In this document: positions 1-7,376 of the stretch, in pieces
Layout of the letters: every line of letters begins with the position of its first letter
Position numbering within the stretch: position 1 is the stretch's first letter
NCBI GenBank assembly: GCA_019636245.1
Contig: JAHBXX010000004.1
Location: 62,001 to 126,000 of the forward strand
DNA length: 64,000 bases
Source of the DNA: Planctomycetota bacterium
Lineage (GTDB): Bacteria; Planctomycetota; UBA1135; UBA2386
Direction: 5' to 3'
Notes under the pieces: model-generated
Told to the model about the DNA's origin: nothing
The model's input: the letters and a program-made list of their open reading frames with translations, nothing else
Database searches by the model: none
Translations under genes and position numbers: made by a program

Positions 1-652
1 GTTCCAGCGTCTGCACCGGCCGCGGCGGCGCGGCGATCCGCACGTGCTGCCGCGACTCGGCGAGGGTGGCGGTCCCGATGCGTTCGCCGTCGCAGCGCAC
101 CTCCACGGTGGCGGGCTCGAAGGCGCCGGTCGGCGGCCCCGCCAGCGGGCGCAGGTGCACTTCGCGCAGCCGGCGGCCGCCGAGCGCGAAGGTGAGCGGC
201 GGCTGCCCCGCGGCGAGCAGGGGGCGCGGCGGCGACGGCAGCTCGACGACGACCACGGCCCTGGCGGGGGCGCCGAGCCAGCGGGCGAACACGGTGGCGA
301 GCGGCAGGGTCAGCACGAACTGCGCCAGCAGGGCGCCGGCGACCGCGGCGCCGCAGCCGCGCAGGGGACCTCGCTGCAGGCGGGCGACCAGGTCGGCGCC
401 CTGCCGGCGCGCGGCGACCAGCGGCCAGAACGCCGCCGCCCGCGCCGCGCAGGCCGCGGCGGCCACCAGGAGCGGCAGGTGCAACCACGGGGTCCGGGCT
501 CCCGGCGCGTCGGCGAGTCCGGGCAGCGGCACGGCCAGCATCGCCTGCAGCAGCACCGCCAGGCCCGCCGCCGCCAGCGTCGGCAGCCAGGCGGCGGCCA
601 GGCAGGCGCGGCAGCAGAGGGCCAACGGTCGCCGCCAGGCGCGGCCGATCAT
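1..652 (-). CDS. ABC exporter membrane protein (partial, 3' end off the left edge)
   Basis: The reading frame starts with ATG at 652 and stays open to position 1, so about 217 residues are visible and the C-terminus is missing. The N-terminal part is hydrophobic and Ala/Leu-rich, with three probable membrane segments (about residues 15-40, 55-75 and 95-115). A soluble, beta-rich part follows. Its start overlaps the stop of the ATP-binding gene by 4 bp (ATGA), so it is read after the ATPase and is probably its permease partner. No conserved permease motif is clear enough to name the substrate. The call as permease rests on context and hydrophobicity. Confidence 0.6.
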   Translation of the reverse strand, partial: MIGRAWRRPLALCCRACLAAAWLPTLAAAGLAVLLQAMLAVPLPGLADAPGARTPWLHLPLLVAAAACAARAAAFWPLVAARRQGADLVARLQRGPLRGCGAAVAGALLAQFVLTLPLATVFARWLGAPARAVVVVELPSPPRPLLAAGQPPLTFALGGRRLREVHLRPLAGPPTGAFEPATVEVRCDGERIGTATLAESRQHVRIAAPPRPVQTLE

Positions 653-1506
653 CGCTCCGCCTCCGGGCGCGTGCCGTCGGCCAGCTGGCGGAACAGGGCG
701 AACAGGTGCCGGCGCTGCGGTTCGACGGCCAGTACTTCGCCGCCGAGTTCCCGCGCGGTCGCGGCGAGGCGGTCCATGGCGGTGGCGTCGAGACCGCGCA
801 CGACCAGCGATCGTGCCTCGGTGCCGAGCAGCGTGGCCAACGGCCCGCGCGCGCGCAGCTTGCCGCCCTGCAGCACCAGCACCTCGTCGCAGATCTCCTC
901 GACCTCGAGCAGGTGGTGCGAGGCCATCAGCACGGTGCCGCCGGCCGCCGCCCGTTCGCGCAGGATCTGCATGACGACGGCGCTGCCGAACGGGTCGAGC
1001 CCGGCGGTCGGCTCGTCGAGCAGCAGCACCTCGGGTTCGCCCAGCAGCGCGGCGGCCAGCGCGAGGCGCCGCTGCATGCCGGTGCTGAAGGTGCGCACGC
1101 GGCGGCGCCCGGCGTGCCGCAGGTCGAGCCGCTCGAGCCAGCGCGCCGCGCGCGCGTCGGATTCGGCGTTCGGCAGGTCCAACTCGGCGCCCACGTAGGC
1201 GAGGAACTCGGGCGCCGACAGCACGTCGAGCGGCAGCGGGCCCTCCGGCTGGAACGCGACCAGGCGGCGCAGCGCCCGCGCGGTGGGCGGCAGGTCGAGC
1301 ACCGTGGCGGTGCCGCCGGTCGGCGCCTGCAGGCCGGCGAGCACGCGCAGCAGCGTGGTCTTGCCGGAGCCGTTCGGCCCCAGCACGCCGACGATGCGTC
1401 CCCGCGGGACGTCGAGATCGAGCGGCTGCAGCGCCGGGACCGCGGCCCTCTTGCCGCGGCCGGCGAACGTCACCGCCAGCTGGCGAGCCGAGATGGCGGT
1501 TGCCAT
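649..1506 (-). CDS. ABC transporter ATP-binding protein
   Basis: 285-residue ATPase subunit of an ABC-2 type exporter; it hydrolyses ATP at the membrane to drive a partner permease. Walker A GPNGSGKT lies at residues 43-50, the Q-loop near residue 86, the signature STGMQRR at 141-147, Walker B LLLDEP at 161-166 with the D-loop AGLD after it, and the switch histidine in the SHH motif around 196. The order and spacing are normal for the CcmA/drug-export family. The next gene, encoding a membrane protein, overlaps by 4 bp and is the likely permease. The start (ATG 1506) is 68 bp from the divergent FHA gene. The substrate cannot be told. Confidence 0.9.
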   Translation of the reverse strand: MATAISARQLAVTFAGRGKRAAVPALQPLDLDVPRGRIVGVLGPNGSGKTTLLRVLAGLQAPTGGTATVLDLPPTARALRRLVAFQPEGPLPLDVLSAPEFLAYVGAELDLPNAESDARAARWLERLDLRHAGRRRVRTFSTGMQRRLALAAALLGEPEVLLLDEPTAGLDPFGSAVVMQILRERAAAGGTVLMASHHLLEVEEICDEVLVLQGGKLRARGPLATLLGTEARSLVVRGLDATAMDRLAATARELGGEVLAVEPQRRHLFALFRQLADGTRPEAER

Positions 1507-1520
1507 GCCGGGCGGGATGG

Positions 1521-1526
1521 TATCCT
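1521..1526 (+). promoter_or_regulatory. putative -10 element of the FHA gene
   Basis: TATCCT in the 68-bp divergent gap, 48 nt before the proposed TTG start. The same hexamer recurs before other operon heads in this window. No convincing -35 is seen. Confidence 0.35.
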
Positions 1527-1574
1527 GCGCCGCCTGCCTTTCCTCGTCGCGCCTCCTGGCGTGCGGAGCTTCGG

Positions 1575-2345
1575 TTGAGCGGTTACCTGCGCTTGTCGGA
1601 TGGTCGGATCGTGCCGGTGCAGAACGGCCTCGTCATCGGCCGCGTCGCCGGCTGCGACGTCGTCGTCGACGACGGCAAGGCCTCGCGGCGCCATGCGCGC
1701 CTCGTCGTCGAGGGCGGCGTGGTCGAGGTCGAAGACCTCGGCTCCAGCAACGGCACGCTGCTCAACGGCAAGCCGGTGACCCGCCGCGTGCTGCGGCCCG
1801 GGGACACGGTGCGGATCGGCAAGACCGAACTCGTCTACGTCGACGGGGCGCCGCCGGGCGCGGCGCCCGCTGCCAGGCCGGCGGCGGCCGCTCTCGGCGA
1901 CGAGGACGATCTGTTCGCGGCGCCGCCGACCGCGGCGACCGAGCCACCCGCCAAGGCGCCGCCCGCGCCCCCGCCCGCGGTTCCCTTGCCGCCGCGACCA
2001 GCCGTTCCGCCGCCGGCGCCGCCCGTTCCGCCTGCCGCGCCGGCAGGAGCCGCCGCGCCGCCGCCGCCGCCGCCGCCGCGGCAGGTCGTCGAGTTCGAGG
2101 ACGAGGTGGTCGAGGTCCGCCGCGCGGCCGCGCCCACGCCAGCCGCCGGTGCCCGTGCCGCGGCCGGCGAACCGCAGGTGAAGGCCGCGTCGCGCCTGCT
2201 GCAGTACCACAAGACCGAGGCGGCCGGCGGCCTGCTCGCCGACGACCTCGGCCAGATGAGCGGTGGCATGCGTTCCCTCCTCTACGGCGCCGTGCTGCTG
2301 CTGGCCGCCGGCGTCGTCTACGCGATCGTGCACCTGGTGCGCTGA
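1575..2345 (+). CDS. FHA-domain membrane protein
   Basis: 256 residues. An N-terminal forkhead-associated domain (about residues 3-92) carries the usual phosphothreonine-binding motifs: GR at 22-23, SRRHA at 37-41 and the SSNGT loop at 57-61. A long Pro/Ala-rich linker (about 95-180) follows, then a charged segment and a single C-terminal membrane helix (about 233-253) ending in four or five residues. The topology suggests a tail-anchored protein with the FHA domain in the cytoplasm. I chose TTG 1575 because GGAG sits six bases upstream and the protein then begins just before the first beta strand; an upstream ATG at 1500 would overlap the divergent ABC gene. The phosphorylated partner is unknown. 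Confidence 0.85.
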   Translation: MSGYLRLSDGRIVPVQNGLVIGRVAGCDVVVDDGKASRRHARLVVEGGVVEVEDLGSSNGTLLNGKPVTRRVLRPGDTVRIGKTELVYVDGAPPGAAPAARPAAAALGDEDDLFAAPPTAATEPPAKAPPAPPPAVPLPPRPAVPPPAPPVPPAAPAGAAAPPPPPPPRQVVEFEDEVVEVRRAAAPTPAAGARAAAGEPQVKAASRLLQYHKTEAAGGLLADDLGQMSGGMRSLLYGAVLLLAAGVVYAIVHLVR

Positions 2346-2354
2346 CGCGGGTCC

Positions 2355-3452
2355 TCAATCCGCCGGCGCGCCACGGCCGTCCGTCCGGCCGGCGAACCGC
2401 TGCCCGTGGAGGCGCCGCCACACCGCCAGCAGCCGGGCCGCGGCTTCCGGCCACGCGAACTGCTGCGCCCGCGCCCGCCGCCTGCTGCCACCGCCGTCGT
2501 CGACCGCGGTGGCGAGGATCGCCGCCGCCCACGCGGCGCTGTCGTCGGTCGGCAGCAGCACGCCGGTGCCGCCCAGGACTTCGGGCAGCGCGCCGGCGTC
2601 GCTGGCGAGCACCGGCCGGCCGTGCGCGAGTCCTTCGAGCGCGCACAGACCGAAGCCCTCGTGCCGCGAGGGCACGACGACCGCGCGCGCGTGCTGGTAG
2701 AGCGCCGGCAGTTCGTCGTCGTCGACGGCGCCGAACCAGCGCACGCCCGGCACCCGGGCGAGTTCGAGGCCGCGCCCGGCGTCGCGGCCGGCAAGCCACA
2801 GCTCCGGTCGCTGCGCGGCCGGCAGCGAGGCGAGGGCGCGCACGACCACGTCGAGGTTCTTGCGCGCCTCGAGGTGGCCGACGTGCAGCAGGTAGCCTTG
2901 CGGCGGCAGCGGCCGCCGCGGCGCGGTTGCGGCACAGGCCAGCGGCAGCTCGACGCCATTGGGCACCACGATCGGCGGCGACAGGCCAGGAGCGAGTGCT
3001 TCGAGCCGCCGCGCCGTCCAGGCGCTGGGGGTGACCACTGCATCGGCGCGGCGCAGGGCGCGGCGCAGCACCGCGCGCGCCAGCCAGCGCGGCCAGCGCG
3101 ACAGGCCTTCGGCGGCGCGCGTGTCGTGCACCAAGAGGCAGGTGGGCAGCAGCGTGCGCGGCAGCGGCAGGAAGCCGTGGTCGAGCACGGTGGCGCCGAG
3201 GTGGTCGAGCGCCGCCGGCAGCAGACGCCGTTCGGCGCGCGCCCGCTCCAGGGTCGGCCCCGGCGGAATCGCGATCGGCCGCCACGCCACACCGTCGTCG
3301 CCCGGCGGCGCGAACGTCTCGCCATGCAGCACGGTGATGCGCTCGCCGGGCGCCAGCAGGCGGCCGGCGGCGGCGACCAGCGCGAGGAGGCGCCGGTTGG
3401 CGCCCGAGGGCGGGCCGAGCAGCCAGCCGGCGACGGCGACGTGCAGCTTCAT
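2355..3452 (-). CDS. GT4-family glycosyltransferase (third gene of operon)
   Basis: 365 residues with the GT-B fold of family 4 (GT1 Pfam) glycosyltransferases, which move a sugar from a nucleotide donor to a glycan or lipid acceptor at the inner face of the membrane. The C-terminal half has EARKNLDVVVRAL (donor domain start) and the acidic E-x7-E motif EGFGLCALE followed by GRPVLASDAGALPEV, as expected. The start ATG 3452 overlaps the upstream stop by 4 bp. The gene is last in a three-gene glycosyltransferase operon, so it probably builds the same polysaccharide as its neighbours. Donor and acceptor cannot be inferred. Confidence 0.88.
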   Translation of the reverse strand: MKLHVAVAGWLLGPPSGANRRLLALVAAAGRLLAPGERITVLHGETFAPPGDDGVAWRPIAIPPGPTLERARAERRLLPAALDHLGATVLDHGFLPLPRTLLPTCLLVHDTRAAEGLSRWPRWLARAVLRRALRRADAVVTPSAWTARRLEALAPGLSPPIVVPNGVELPLACAATAPRRPLPPQGYLLHVGHLEARKNLDVVVRALASLPAAQRPELWLAGRDAGRGLELARVPGVRWFGAVDDDELPALYQHARAVVVPSRHEGFGLCALEGLAHGRPVLASDAGALPEVLGGTGVLLPTDDSAAWAAAILATAVDDGGGSRRRARAQQFAWPEAAARLLAVWRRLHGQRFAGRTDGRGAPAD

Positions 3453-4435
3453 CGCCGGTGCAGCGCCGTGTGCACGGCGCGCCAGCGCGCCGCCGTGTCG
3501 GCGGCGGGGAAGGCAGCCGCGCGGGCCGGTCCGGCGGCGGCCAGGACGGCGCGCAGGTCGGGGTCGAGCACGCGCAACAGGCCCCGGGCGATCGCGGCCG
3601 GATCGCGTGGATCGACGTAGATGGCCGCGTCGCCCGCGAGCTCGCGCAACGGCGGCAGGTCGCTGCAGACGACCGGGGCGCCGGCCTGCAACGCCTCGAG
3701 CACGGGCAGGCCGAAGCCCTCGAACAGCGACGCCTGCACCAGGGCGGTGCAGCGCAGCAGCCACCGCCGCTTCTCGGCTTCGTCGACGTACGCGTCCGGC
3801 GGGCCCAGGAACCGCAGCGGCGGCAGGTCGGGCCTGCGGGCGGCGGCGAGGGCATGGGCGGCGAGGGTGCGCTGCCGGTTCTTGCGCGGACGGTCGTCGC
3901 CGAGCACCAGCAGCGGACCGTCGCGCGGCGGCCGCGGCGCGGCCGGCAGCGGCGGCAGGCCGTGCGGCACGACGTGCAGGCGCTCGGGATCGCGCAGCAG
4001 CGGGCGGGCGGCCGCGGCGGTGAACTGGGACGGCGCCAGCACCGCCGCGGCCGACCGCAGCGCCAGCCAGGTCGCCAGGCGGCGCCGCAGCGGCGTGCGT
4101 TCGACGGGATCGGCGGCGCGCCAGGGCAGGTCGTGCACGGTCGCGATCGTCGGGCACGGCGCCGCCAGCGGCACCGCGGCGACGGGGCTGTGCAGCACGT
4201 CGGCGCGCAGGCGGCGCAGCAGCTGCGGCAGCGTCCGCTGCCGCGACCATGCCCCGGCCGGGGCGGCGACGGCGTTCACGCCGTCGAGCCGCGGATCCTC
4301 GGCGGCCGGCGGCAGCAGCAGGTCGAGGTCGCCGCCGAACGCCGCCGCATAGGCCGCGAGGCCGTGCAGGAAGGCGCGGCCGACGCCGGTGATCGGGCCG
4401 TCGCCGAGGCAGATGCCGTCGAACACCACCTTCAT
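3449..4435 (-). CDS. GT4-family glycosyltransferase (second gene of operon)
   Basis: 328 residues, GT-B fold. The N-terminus MKVVFDGICLGDGPITGVGR is typical of family 4 enzymes, with the glycine-rich acceptor loop. The donor domain has DDRPRKNRQRTLAAHAL and the E-x7-E motif in LFEGFGLPVLEAL, then GAPVVCSDLPPLREL. It is shorter than the usual 360-400 residues, mainly through a compact N-terminal domain. It overlaps both neighbours by 4 bp, which points to coupled translation and a shared pathway for a surface or exopolysaccharide. Confidence 0.88.
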   Translation of the reverse strand: MKVVFDGICLGDGPITGVGRAFLHGLAAYAAAFGGDLDLLLPPAAEDPRLDGVNAVAAPAGAWSRQRTLPQLLRRLRADVLHSPVAAVPLAAPCPTIATVHDLPWRAADPVERTPLRRRLATWLALRSAAAVLAPSQFTAAAARPLLRDPERLHVVPHGLPPLPAAPRPPRDGPLLVLGDDRPRKNRQRTLAAHALAAARRPDLPPLRFLGPPDAYVDEAEKRRWLLRCTALVQASLFEGFGLPVLEALQAGAPVVCSDLPPLRELAGDAAIYVDPRDPAAIARGLLRVLDPDLRAVLAAAGPARAAAFPAADTAARWRAVHTALHRR

Positions 4436-5517
4436 CCGGCTGCCTCGCGGTAGATCGCCGCGTGCGCGGCGGCGCAGTCGCGCCAGCGGAACGCGGCGGC
4501 GCGGCGCCGGCCGGCGGCGCGCCGGCGTTCGGCCAGGGCGCGGTCGCCCAGCAGGCGAGCGATGCCGGCGGCGAGCGCCCCGGCGTCGTGCGGCGCCACC
4601 AGTTCCAGCGCGCCGTCGCCGAGTTCCTGCATCGGCGCCGTGTCGCAGGCGACGACCGGCACCCCGAGCTGCATCGCTTCGAGCGGGGGGAAGCCGAAGC
4701 CCTCCCACAGCGAGGGGTAGACCAGGAGGTCGGCGGCGTGCAGCAGCGCGAACACGGCGGCATCGTCGGCGTCGGTGCGCCAGTGCACGAGCCCTTCGGC
4801 GACCGCGGCGCGAAGCTCGGCGACGATCGGTCCGCAGGCCCAGCCGACGTGGCCCAGGACCACCAGCAGCGGGCGGGGTGGCGGCAGCAGGCGAACGGCC
4901 GCGAGCAGCGTGCGGTGGTCCTTGCGCGGTTCGATCGTGCCCAGGCACAGGACGTAGCGGCGGCCGCCGAACGGGTGACCGGCCGGCGCCGGGGGCGGCA
5001 CGTGGTCGGCGCCGAACGGCACCACGTGCGGCGCCGGCGCCGCCGGCGCGAACGCGCGCACGTCGGCGGCGGTCGCCCGCGACGGCACGACGACGGCGGT
5101 CGCCGCCGCCAGCGCCGCGCGCGTGCGTTCGCGCAGCACCGCGGCGTTGGCGCCGTGCCAGGCCGGGTCGCGCACGAACGCGAGGTCGTGCACGGTCAGC
5201 ACGGCCGCCGCGCGCGAAAGCGGCGGCTGCACGAAGTCCGTCCAGTGGAACACGGGCACACGTCCCGCCAGGCGGTCGGCGCCGAGGCCGAGGCGCGCCA
5301 GCCACGGCAGGCTGCGGCCGGCGATCGGCAGCCGGTGCAGCCGCGCGCCCGTGGGCACGGCGACGGGGCGCCGTGCCGCGGCGAGGCTGTGGGCGAACAG
5401 GTGCACGGCCAGGTCGTCGCGCGCCGCCAGCGCCGCGGCCAGTTCGCGCACCGCGCGGCCGATGCCGGCGCACGACAGCAGCGCGGGACGGTAGTCGAGG
5501 GCGATCGGCAGGAGCAC
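4432..5517 (-). CDS. GT4-family glycosyltransferase (first gene of operon)
   Basis: 361 residues from GTG 5517. The N-terminus LLPIALDYRPALLSCAGIGR matches the beginning of family 4 enzymes, which is why I prefer this GTG to the much longer open frame that runs into the divergent gene. The donor domain carries GTIEPRKDHRTLLAAV and the E-x7-E motif in WEGFGFPPLEAM, followed by GVPVVACDTAPMQEL. It is the head of the operon. No Shine-Dalgarno sequence precedes the GTG; a good AAGGAGG lies 40-50 bases upstream on this strand but has no usable in-frame start after it, so the exact start remains uncertain. Confidence 0.85.
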   Translation of the reverse strand: MLLPIALDYRPALLSCAGIGRAVRELAAALAARDDLAVHLFAHSLAAARRPVAVPTGARLHRLPIAGRSLPWLARLGLGADRLAGRVPVFHWTDFVQPPLSRAAAVLTVHDLAFVRDPAWHGANAAVLRERTRAALAAATAVVVPSRATAADVRAFAPAAPAPHVVPFGADHVPPPAPAGHPFGGRRYVLCLGTIEPRKDHRTLLAAVRLLPPPRPLLVVLGHVGWACGPIVAELRAAVAEGLVHWRTDADDAAVFALLHAADLLVYPSLWEGFGFPPLEAMQLGVPVVACDTAPMQELGDGALELVAPHDAGALAAGIARLLGDRALAERRRAAGRRRAAAFRWRDCAAAHAAIYREAAG

Positions 5518-5561
5518 GGCAGGGCGTCGCGAGCGCGCCGGCGCTCGGACGCTGGCGACGG

Positions 5562-5567
5562 TATCCT
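5562..5567 (+). promoter_or_regulatory. putative -10 element
   Basis: TATCCT in the 69-bp divergent gap, 19 nt before the ATG at 5587. The leader would be about 12 nt. No clear -35 hexamer. Confidence 0.4.
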
Positions 5568-5586
5568 CCTTCCGTTCCGGCTCCGC

Positions 5587-7119
5587 ATGCAACGCCGCAT
5601 CGTTCCGATCCTCCTGCTCGGGCTCGTCGTCGCGGCGGCGATCGGCTACCGATTCGGCCGGGGCGCGGAACCGGCGCCGCACCCGCCGGGCCTGCGCGGC
5701 GCCTTCCCGCCGCCGGATCCACGGCCGTGGCAGGACGACGATCGGGTGCCCGTTGGCGTCGAGGCCGGGCCCGGTCTGCAGGTGCACGTCGCCGTGCGCG
5801 CCGATGCGGTGTTCGTGCCGCCGCCGGTGGAGCGGGTGCGGGGGCTGCTCGCGGGGAGCGGGGTCCGGCTGCCGGCGGTGCCGCTGGCCGGGGAAGGGGC
5901 CGGCTTCGCCGCGGAGCGGCCGCGCGACGGCGTGGCGATGGTCGAAGTCGCGCTACCGGATGGCCGACGCCTGCTGCGGCAGGTGGCGCTCGCCGCCGAG
6001 GGCGTGGCCGAGTGCCTGGTCGGCGCCCGGGTGACCGTGCACGGTCGCATCGTCGCGGCGCAGGACCTGCCGCGGCGCGAGGCGTGGGTGTGGCTCGGCG
6101 AGATCGACGCCGACGGCCGCCGCGTCGAAGCGCGGACGGACGCCACCGGGGCGTTCGAGCTCGACACCCCGGCGGGCGCGGGGGTGCCGTTCGTCATCGG
6201 CGCCGCGGAATGCGCGTCGCAGTGGCGCGCCGTCGAGGTGGCGCCGCCCGGCCTCGAACTGGCCGCCGTGCTGGCTCCGGCGCCGTCGCTCGAGGTGCAG
6301 CTGGCGGCGGCCGTCGACGGCATCGCTGCGGCGCGGGTGTTCGTGCTGCCCGACGGGCCGGTCAGCACGGGCCTCGCGGCCTACCCGTTCTTCGTGCAGG
6401 CTCTCGACGACGGCTTCCCGGTCGACGACAACGGCCGCGCCCGCGTGCCCGATCTGCCGGCGGACGTCCAGGTGGCCGTCGTCGTGCGGCATGCGCTCCT
6501 GCCGGCGGTCGCGCCGCACGCCGTGGTGGTGCGCGATCGGCCGCAGCGCGCCGTCGTGCCGCTGCAGTTCGCGGCCTCGGCCTTCCGCCTGCGAGTGGTC
6601 GATCCGGCCGGCGCGCCGCGGCCGGGCACGGCCGTCTGGTCGCGGCTGCCCGGCCAGGCGCTCGGCGTTCCGGGTTCGGCACGCTTGCTGCCGCCGCAGC
6701 TGCCCGTGCGCGGCACCTGCCTCGGCGCGACCGACGCCGACGGCAGGATCGCGATCGGCGCCCTGCCCGCCGCGGATGCGATCGTGTCGCTGCGGGCCGT
6801 GGACTGCGCCGGCCTCGACCTGCCGGCGGCGGCGCTAGGAGCGGCGGCGATCGAACTGCCTCCCTGGCAGGGCGGCGAGTGCGCCTTCCGGCTGCTGCCG
6901 CCCGCGCCCGGAGTGCCGTGGCGCGCGTCGACCGACCTCGGCGGCGGCGTGCACGCCGCCGTCGAGGCCGACCAGGCGTGGCAGGTGTCGTTCCCGCACC
7001 CCGGCCGCTTCACGGTCGTGCTGACGACCCGGCGGGACGGCGAGGTGGTCGGCGCGCGGGAGTACACGGGGTTGGCCGTGACCGGCACCGTCGAACTGCA
7101 GGCGCCCACGGCGCCCTGA
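5587..7119 (+). CDS. secreted/anchored carboxypeptidase-regulatory-like protein
   Basis: 510 residues. An N-terminal hydrophobic helix (about 5-20) after two arginines is a signal anchor or signal peptide. The rest is beta-rich and contains transthyretin-like (carboxypeptidase D regulatory) units, seen as G-x-V-hydrophobic strands followed by TDATGAFELDTPAG (about 180-195) and TDADGRIAIGALPA (about 378-391). There is no metallopeptidase domain. Such repeat proteins are common in planctomycetes and are thought to be structural or adhesive envelope proteins; the particular role is unknown. It is transcribed away from the glycosyltransferase operon and is followed, 180 bp later, by a strong terminator. 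Confidence 0.75.
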   Translation: MQRRIVPILLLGLVVAAAIGYRFGRGAEPAPHPPGLRGAFPPPDPRPWQDDDRVPVGVEAGPGLQVHVAVRADAVFVPPPVERVRGLLAGSGVRLPAVPLAGEGAGFAAERPRDGVAMVEVALPDGRRLLRQVALAAEGVAECLVGARVTVHGRIVAAQDLPRREAWVWLGEIDADGRRVEARTDATGAFELDTPAGAGVPFVIGAAECASQWRAVEVAPPGLELAAVLAPAPSLEVQLAAAVDGIAAARVFVLPDGPVSTGLAAYPFFVQALDDGFPVDDNGRARVPDLPADVQVAVVVRHALLPAVAPHAVVVRDRPQRAVVPLQFAASAFRLRVVDPAGAPRPGTAVWSRLPGQALGVPGSARLLPPQLPVRGTCLGATDADGRIAIGALPAADAIVSLRAVDCAGLDLPAAALGAAAIELPPWQGGECAFRLLPPAPGVPWRASTDLGGGVHAAVEADQAWQVSFPHPGRFTVVLTTRRDGEVVGAREYTGLAVTGTVELQAPTAP

Positions 7120-7236
7120 ACGCGCCCGGTCGGCGTTCTCGCCGCGGGACACGCACGAGGCGCCATGGCATCGCCGCCTCGGAGCGGCGGGACGGGCCAC
7201 ACGGCGCGCCGGCCGACCTCGCCCCGGGTCGCGGGG

Positions 7237-7242
7237 TATCCT
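7237..7242 (+). promoter_or_regulatory. putative -10 element of a short transcript
   Basis: TATCCT preceded by GGGG, inside the 257-bp gap between two same-strand genes. A start about 7 nt downstream would give a transcript of about 90 nt ending at the terminator at 7298-7340. Confidence 0.35.
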
Positions 7243-7249
7243 CCGTCTG

Positions 7250-7340
7250 CGTGCCGCGTGTGAGCGCTGCGCGTACCTCGTGTGGCTTCGTTGTGTGGTG
7301 GGGGGATCGGGCCCGAGCGGGCCCGGTCCCCACTTTTCTT
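7250..7340 (+). ncRNA. candidate small RNA between promoter motif and terminator
   Basis: A 90-nt stretch that has a TATCCT -10-like element just upstream and ends in the best rho-independent terminator of the window. It holds no convincing reading frame and does not resemble any RNA family I know. It might also be a premature-termination leader of the following HD gene, but that gene has its own -10-like element after the terminator. Confidence 0.35.
7298..7340 (+). terminator. strong rho-independent terminator
   Basis: Stem GTGGGG/CCCCAC, a GG bulge, A-T, T-G and C-G pairs, then GGGCCC/GGGCCC closing a GAGC loop: about 15 base pairs in all, followed directly by TTTTCTT. The T-run shows it acts on the plus strand. 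U-tract terminators are otherwise rare in this window. Confidence 0.8.
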
Positions 7341-7361
7341 GGCCGGCGGTGGGGCCGCGGC

Positions 7362-7367
7362 TACGGT
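7362..7367 (+). promoter_or_regulatory. putative -10 element of the HD gene
   Basis: TACGGT nine nucleotides before the GTG start at 7377. At normal spacing the transcript would begin within about two bases of the start codon, which implies a leaderless mRNA. Confidence 0.35.
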
Positions 7368-7376
7368 CGGCCCCGC

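Noticed and set aside
2000-2090. CCG-rich repeats in the FHA gene as a tandem repeat element
   Set aside because: They only encode the Pro/Ala linker and are not exact repeats.
4462-5586. A plus-strand extension of the 5587 gene over the glycosyltransferase operon
   Set aside because: It is rich in Arg, His and Gly, antisense to conserved GT4 motifs, and the signal anchor begins only at 5587.
4389-7376. A plus-strand frame joined to the HD phosphohydrolase
   Set aside because: Arg/Gly/Ala-rich shadow sequence that also crosses the strong terminator at 7298-7340; the family N-terminus starts at GTG 7377.
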